A DNA stretch of 64,000 bases from Blastococcus saxobsidens DD2 (GTDB taxonomy: Bacteria > Actinomycetota > Actinomycetes > Mycobacteriales > Geodermatophilaceae): positions 2,893,541 through 2,957,540 of the forward strand of contig NC_016943.1 in the NCBI RefSeq assembly GCF_000284015.1, given 5' to 3'. Every line of letters starts with the position of its first letter. The first letter of the stretch is position 1. The position numbers and the translations under genes are program-made. Under the pieces are notes generated by a model that had not been told where the DNA came from, did no database searches, and saw only the letters and a list, made by a program, of their open reading frames with translations. This document shows positions 60,109 through 64,000 of the stretch, piece after piece.

Positions 60109-62120
60109 ACCCGTATCTCCTCGACGTCGGTCGCTCCCACGCGGTTCTCGAGCCGTTCCGCATCCCGTGGGACGGTCCGCCGGACGGGCCAGGCGGCCAC
60201 TCCCGCACCGGCGACCATGACCGGCACCGAGATCCACAGCCACACCACCATCGGGTTGACCACCAGGCGCACCGTGGCGGTGCCGGCGTCCGGGTCCACC
60301 TCGGTGAGGACCAGGTAGGCGTCCTCGGTGAGCGTCGTCCGCACCGACGGGGATCCGACCGCCTGGCTGAGCGAGGGATACATGCTCAGCCGCGGGGCGT
60401 GGACCCCGACGTCGCGCCCGTCCTCGCGGAGCAGCAGGTCGGCGGCGACCGACATGCGCCGCTCGTCGGCCGACCGGCGCACCTCCTGCAGGGTCGCCGT
60501 CCACTCCCCGACCCGAACGGTGTCTCCGACGGCCAGCTGCCGGGTGGCCGAGCTGCTGTAGGTCGAGGACGCGGCCACCGCGACCGCCGCGAGCACGAAG
60601 CCCAGGTGCACGAGCAGCCCGCCGTAGGCCCGCCGGTGCTGGGCCAGGGTCCGCCCGACCGTGCCGGCGAGACGGCCCGGCCGAAGGGTTCTCGTCCGCT
60701 GCACGTCCAGGACCACCCGGGTCAGGGTCGCCCCGGCGACGAACACCGCCAGGCCGAAGGTGAGCAGCGCGCCGACCCCGTCCAGCCCGGACAGGCCCAG
60801 CAGGCCGATCGTGGCCAGGCCGGCGAGCGCCGAGGGCAGCAGTTGGCCGGCCAGGCGCCGACCCTGGGCACTGCCCCACGGCAGCAGGGGTCCCAGTCCC
60901 ATGAGCAGGACGACGAGCAGCGCGAGCGGCACCGTCATCCGGGTGAAGTAGGGGGCGCCCACGCTCAGCCGGTCCCCGGTGAGGGCCTCCACCGCGATCG
61001 GGAAGGTGGTGCCCAGCAGGATGGTGAAGGCCAGACCGGCCAGGAGCAGGTTGTTGGCGAGGAAGGAGGTCTCCCGGGAGACCGTCGCCAGCAGCGGGTC
61101 GTCGTCGCCCAACCGGTCCGAGCGCCACAGGAACAGCGCCCCGGCACCCAGGACCACGGCCAGGAGGAAACCGAGCAGCACCGGGCCGATCGTCGACCGG
61201 GTGAATGCGTGGACGCTCTCGACCACCCCGCTGCGGGTGAGGAAGGTGCCGAAGAGGACGAGGACGAACGTGGCGATCGCCAGGGTGAGGTTCCACAGCC
61301 GCAACGTCGCCCGCCGCCGCTGCACCATGATCGAGTGCAGCAGCGCGGTGGCGGTGAACCACGGCAGCACCGAGACGTTCTCCACCGGGTCCCAGCCCCA
61401 GTAGCCGCCCCAGCCGAGCACCTCGTAGGCCCACCAGCCGCCCATGACCACACCGGCGGTGAGACAGGCCCAGGCGGTCAGCGTCCAGGCGCGGACCACC
61501 GCCACCCACGCCGGCCCGGTGCGCCCGGTGACGAGGGCGGCGACCGCGTAGGCGAACGGAACGGCCATGCCCACGTAGCCCAGGTAGAGCAGGGGCGGGT
61601 GGAGGCCCATCAGGGGATGGTCCTGCAGCAGCGGGTTCGGTCCGGGCCCGTCGGCCGGTACCGGGCTCACCCGGTCGAAGGCACTACCGGCGAACAGGGC
61701 CAGCGCGAAGAAGAAGGCACCCAGCGCCGACAGCACCGACATCGCCCACGGGTGCAGGTCCCCCGCCCGGGGGTGGACGCGCACCACCGCCAGCGCGGTC
61801 AGGGCGGTGAGCACCAGCAGCCACAGCAGCAGCGAGCCCTCGAGCGCCGCCCACAGGCTGATGACGGTGTAGTACGGCGGCACCGCCCGACCGCCGTTCT
61901 CGGCGACGTAGCGCACGGAGAAGTCGTGCTGGACGAGGGCGTCGACCATGACGGCGACGGCGACGGCGGCGCCCAGCAGCGATCCTCCGGTGCCGATCCT
62001 CCCCCATCGGCCCGCACCGCCGCCGTCACCTCGCCGGGCGGTCGCCGCCCAGGCCGCGCAGGCGACCGCGGAGCACACCAGGCCCAGCATCAGACCGAAC
62101 GGGCCGAGCAGGTGCCTCAT
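60105..62120 (-). CDS. ccmF: CcmF cytochrome c heme lyase
   Basis: A 671-residue polytopic protein. The tryptophan-rich heme-handling WWD domain is GWGGYWGWDPVENVSVLPW (about residue 230). Histidines near the start (VMVDALVQHDF, LQDHPLMGLHPPLLYLGYV) and late (AYGGLLVHLGFVLAA) fit the heme ligands of the family. It joins heme from holo-CcmE to apocytochrome c. ATG 62120 overlaps the ccmE stop as ATGA. Confidence 0.92.
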   Translation of the reverse strand: MRHLLGPFGLMLGLVCSAVACAAWAATARRGDGGGAGRWGRIGTGGSLLGAAVAVAVMVDALVQHDFSVRYVAENGGRAVPPYYTVISLWAALEGSLLLWLLVLTALTALAVVRVHPRAGDLHPWAMSVLSALGAFFFALALFAGSAFDRVSPVPADGPGPNPLLQDHPLMGLHPPLLYLGYVGMAVPFAYAVAALVTGRTGPAWVAVVRAWTLTAWACLTAGVVMGGWWAYEVLGWGGYWGWDPVENVSVLPWFTATALLHSIMVQRRRATLRLWNLTLAIATFVLVLFGTFLTRSGVVESVHAFTRSTIGPVLLGFLLAVVLGAGALFLWRSDRLGDDDPLLATVSRETSFLANNLLLAGLAFTILLGTTFPIAVEALTGDRLSVGAPYFTRMTVPLALLVVLLMGLGPLLPWGSAQGRRLAGQLLPSALAGLATIGLLGLSGLDGVGALLTFGLAVFVAGATLTRVVLDVQRTRTLRPGRLAGTVGRTLAQHRRAYGGLLVHLGFVLAAVAVAASSTYSSSATRQLAVGDTVRVGEWTATLQEVRRSADERRMSVAADLLLREDGRDVGVHAPRLSMYPSLSQAVGSPSVRTTLTEDAYLVLTEVDPDAGTATVRLVVNPMVVWLWISVPVMVAGAGVAAWPVRRTVPRDAERLENRVGATDVEEIRV

Positions 62121-62569
62121 CCGCCGTCCTCCGCCGGGCGGGCGGCCCCGCCCACCGGAGCCCGGTACTCGTTGTCGTGCTTGACCAGGAGCACGTCGGA
62201 ACGGAAGACGCCGTCGGCACCGAGGGTGCCCTCGACGACGGCGCCCTGCCCCTCCTGGAAGACGCCGCGCGGCTGCCCGCTGTTGACGACCGGCAGGTCG
62301 TGCACCCCGTCGGTGAGTTCGAACCGGACTCCGTCCGCCGTCGTGGCGACGGACCCGGCCACCACGAGGCCGCCGAGCCGTACCCGCTCACCCACCAGTT
62401 CCGGATCGGCGACCAGTTCGCTGGTCGTCCGGTAGTAGACGAGGCTGCCCTGCAGCCCCCCGACCGCCAGCACCCCGACGGCGACGAGGACCACGCCCGC
62501 GACGAGCAGCAGCCGCACGGGCATCTGCCGGCGTGGACGCTCGGCGGTCTCGCCGTCGCTGCGGATCAC
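62117..62569 (-). CDS. ccmE: CcmE heme chaperone
   Basis: A 150-residue protein. After a short cytoplasmic start comes one helix (VRLLLVAGVVLVAVGVLAVG), then an OB-fold domain. The heme-binding HxxxY motif is complete, with His131 and Tyr135 (HDNEY), spaced as in E. coli CcmE. GTG 62569 overlaps the small ccmD stop as GTGA; ATG 62524 would leave out the first 15 residues. Confidence 0.9.
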   Translation of the reverse strand: MIRSDGETAERPRRQMPVRLLLVAGVVLVAVGVLAVGGLQGSLVYYRTTSELVADPELVGERVRLGGLVVAGSVATTADGVRFELTDGVHDLPVVNSGQPRGVFQEGQGAVVEGTLGADGVFRSDVLLVKHDNEYRAPVGGAARPAEDGG

Positions 62570-62664
62570 CGGGGTCCCCGCCCCGGCCGTGTCCAGTACC
62601 AGTACGCGGTCCAGGTCGTCGCCGTGAGCAGGTAGCCCCCCACCACCCACTCCCAGCCGTTCAC
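62566..62664 (-). CDS. ccmD: CcmD-like small membrane protein
   Basis: A 32-residue peptide. It reads NGWEWVVGGYLLTATTWTAY, then WYWTRPGRGPR: one helix with a basic end and the aromatic pattern of CcmD. In other bacteria CcmD helps release holo-CcmE from CcmABC. GTG 62664 overlaps the ccmC stop as GTGA, and its own stop overlaps ccmE. Too short for most callers; position and shape are the evidence. Confidence 0.75.
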   Translation of the reverse strand: MNGWEWVVGGYLLTATTWTAYWYWTRPGRGPR

Positions 62665-63416
62665 CGGCGCGTCCTCGGGACGACGACGAGCGCCTCGGTC
62701 GGTCCGAGGGCGGCTGCGCCCTGCGGCGGAGCACCCGCCGGCCCGGGGGCGGCGGGGGCGTCGGCCGAGGCGAGCACCCGCAGCCGGCGCCGCACCACCA
62801 GCACCCCGGCCAGCGTGAAGGCCGCCACGGCCGCCCCCAGAGCGGCCGCCATCCACGGGTCCATCGGCGCCGGGTCCGGGGACAGCACGGTCGCCGGCTG
62901 GTGCAGGGTGCGCCACCACACCACCGAGAAGTGCACGACCGGCACGTTGACGAACCCGACGATCCCCACGGCCGCCGCACGACGGGCCCCGGCGGCGCGG
63001 TCGTCCCCCAGGCCGCGGACCCCGAGGTAGCCCAGGTAGACGAGGAGCAGCACGGCGGTGGTGACCAGGCGAGGGTCCCAGACCCACCACACGCCCCACA
63101 CCGGCCGGCCCCAGATGCTGCCCAGCGCGATCGCCAACGCGGTCATGCCGACGCCGAGTTCCGCGGCGGCCTGAGCCCGACGGTCCCACCGCAGGTCCCG
63201 GGTCAGCAGATAGGCCACGCTCGCGCCGAGCACCGCCGCGAACGAGAGGTAGGCCAGCCACGCCGCAGGCACGTGGACGTACATCAGCCGCTGCGGTTCA
63301 CCCTGCACGGTGTCGGTCGGTGCCACCACCAGGGCGAGGATCACCGCGACCGCTGCAACCACCACGGCCGCTGCGCCGTGGATGCGGTCGGCCGTGCCGG
63401 CCGAGGGAGATGCCAT
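62661..63416 (-). CDS. ccmC: CcmC heme exporter subunit
   Basis: A 251-residue membrane protein with six helices and the WWD domain (WGRPVWGVWWVWDPRLVTTA). Heme-ligand histidines are in YVHVPAAWLAY and VVHFSVVWWRTLHQP. It loads heme onto CcmE. A Pro/Ala-rich C-terminal tail of about 40 residues is longer than usual. ATG 63416 lies 4 bp after the ccmB stop. Confidence 0.9.
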   Translation of the reverse strand: MASPSAGTADRIHGAAAVVVAAVAVILALVVAPTDTVQGEPQRLMYVHVPAAWLAYLSFAAVLGASVAYLLTRDLRWDRRAQAAAELGVGMTALAIALGSIWGRPVWGVWWVWDPRLVTTAVLLLVYLGYLGVRGLGDDRAAGARRAAAVGIVGFVNVPVVHFSVVWWRTLHQPATVLSPDPAPMDPWMAAALGAAVAAFTLAGVLVVRRRLRVLASADAPAAPGPAGAPPQGAAALGPTEALVVVPRTRR

Positions 63417-63420
63417 CCGA

Positions 63421-64000
63421 TCACTCCTCGAGTAGGACGGGGAACACCGCCCAGGCGGCCGTCAGCACAGCGCCCGCGTACAGGGTCATGAGGATGCCCC
63501 AGGGGAGCACAGCACTCGCGGAAACGGTCAACTGGGTCCCGGCGAGCAGCACGGGCAGGCCGGTGGGCAGCATCAGGGCCGCCAGCAGCCCGCCCCGGCG
63601 GGCACCGGAGTCGACGAGCACCCCGAACGTCGTCGTCAGCGCCGCGAGCGCCAGCGTGCCCAGGGCACCGCCGTAGATCGCCGCCGGAGGCACCGGGACC
63701 TCGAAGAGGACGGCGACGAGGGCGCCGGCCAGCACCCAGGTCAGGGCGAGCGCGCCCCAGGTCGCCAGCAGCTTGCCGGCGAAGAGCGCATTCGGGGCGA
63801 CCAGCCCGCGCAGCACGTCCCAGCTCTCCTCCGCCATCTCGGCGCCGGCCACGGTCCGGGCCAACGGGACCGTGGCGACGAGGACCGCCAGCCACACCGT
63901 CCCTCCGGCCGTGGCCGCCAGCTGCTGCGGCCCGGGTCCGAAGCCCAGGCCGGCCAGCACCACGAAGGCGGCGACGAAGGGCGCCGTGGTGACCAGCGCC
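63421..64000 (-). CDS. ccmB: CcmB heme exporter permease, 5' end cut by window edge
   Basis: The frame is open from the right edge to TGA at 63421 (193 codons), so only the first residues are missing. Helices and motifs fit CcmB: VPLARTVAGAEMAEESWDVL, LVAPNALFAGKLLATWGALA, LGTLALAALTTTFGVLVDSG and LPTGLPVLLAGTQLT. It forms the CcmAB ABC transporter that frees holo-CcmE. The ATPase gene ccmA is expected just beyond the edge. Confidence 0.87.
   Translation of the reverse strand, partial: ALVTTAPFVAAFVVLAGLGFGPGPQQLAATAGGTVWLAVLVATVPLARTVAGAEMAEESWDVLRGLVAPNALFAGKLLATWGALALTWVLAGALVAVLFEVPVPPAAIYGGALGTLALAALTTTFGVLVDSGARRGGLLAALMLPTGLPVLLAGTQLTVSASAVLPWGILMTLYAGAVLTAAWAVFPVLLEE

Noticed and set aside
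1..64000. CRISPR arrays, insertion sequences or prophage
   Set aside because: No regularly spaced repeats, transposase or integrase motifs, or phage genes were seen. Base use is even throughout.

Overview
The window is very GC-rich, actinobacterial-type DNA. Nearly every gene starts at ATG or GTG behind a GGAGG-like ribosome site, and many neighbours overlap by four bases. Gene content (trace-gas hydrogenase, two cytochrome oxidases, NrfD-type formate dehydrogenase, AI-2E, PPC and GH15 proteins) and an in-frame UAG in the formate dehydrogenase gene point to the family Geodermatophilaceae (Blastococcus/Geodermatophilus-like). That placement is inference from gene content only.

Layout. 1-4000: gluconate uptake and phosphorylation (gntP cut by the left edge, gntK) and an MFS transporter. 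4100-13540: a cupin, a large FAD/4Fe-4S oxidoreductase, and mostly minus-strand housekeeping and stress genes (SGNH hydrolase, crotonase, FabG-like SDR, P-loop kinase, AI-2E exporter, ankyrin protein, dienelactone hydrolase). 13600-19000: the formate dehydrogenase operon fdhA-fdhB-nrfD on the minus strand. 19176-25249: an FAD oxidoreductase, then a first cytochrome oxidase operon (subunit II, a fused subunit I-III, a small membrane protein and a CtaG-like protein). 25605-34547: a plus-strand run of SDR, GH15 glycosidase, TPP enzyme, a second FAD/4Fe-4S oxidoreductase and an enolase-superfamily enzyme. 34969-39201: a PPC-domain protein and a ferric-iron-type ABC importer. 39207-48948: a high-affinity group 1h [NiFe] hydrogenase (hhySL) with hypA, hypB, hypC, a maturation protease, a hemerythrin and several cluster-specific proteins. 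49191-57944: a second CtaG-like gene and a plus-strand eight-gene respiratory operon (caa3-type oxidase followed by a cytochrome bc complex). 57963-64000: a minus-strand System I cytochrome c maturation operon (ccmB-C-D-E-F-G-H/I) ending in a blue-copper lipoprotein; ccmB is cut by the right edge.

How it fits together. The window is an energy-metabolism block. Formate and atmospheric-level hydrogen are oxidised by membrane-associated enzymes. Electrons can pass through quinone to a bc complex and then, through c-type cytochromes or the blue-copper protein, to one of two heme-copper oxidases. The Ccm operon supplies covalent heme for the cytochromes c.

The most striking feature is in fdhA. 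The catalytic selenocysteine/cysteine codon is TAG (18440-18442, minus strand). A near-perfect bacterial SECIS-like hairpin lies exactly 11 nt downstream, with the GGTCT loop. The frame is open on both sides and homologous throughout, so I annotate one 1097-residue selenoprotein (15707-19000) decoded through UAG. The gntK gene ends in an ordinary TAG stop, so any decoding must depend on context. UAG-selenocysteine has been reported for Geodermatophilus and Blastococcus, so this is a rare genetic-code variant rather than wholly new. No tRNA-Sec, selA, selB or selD gene was found in the window by eye.
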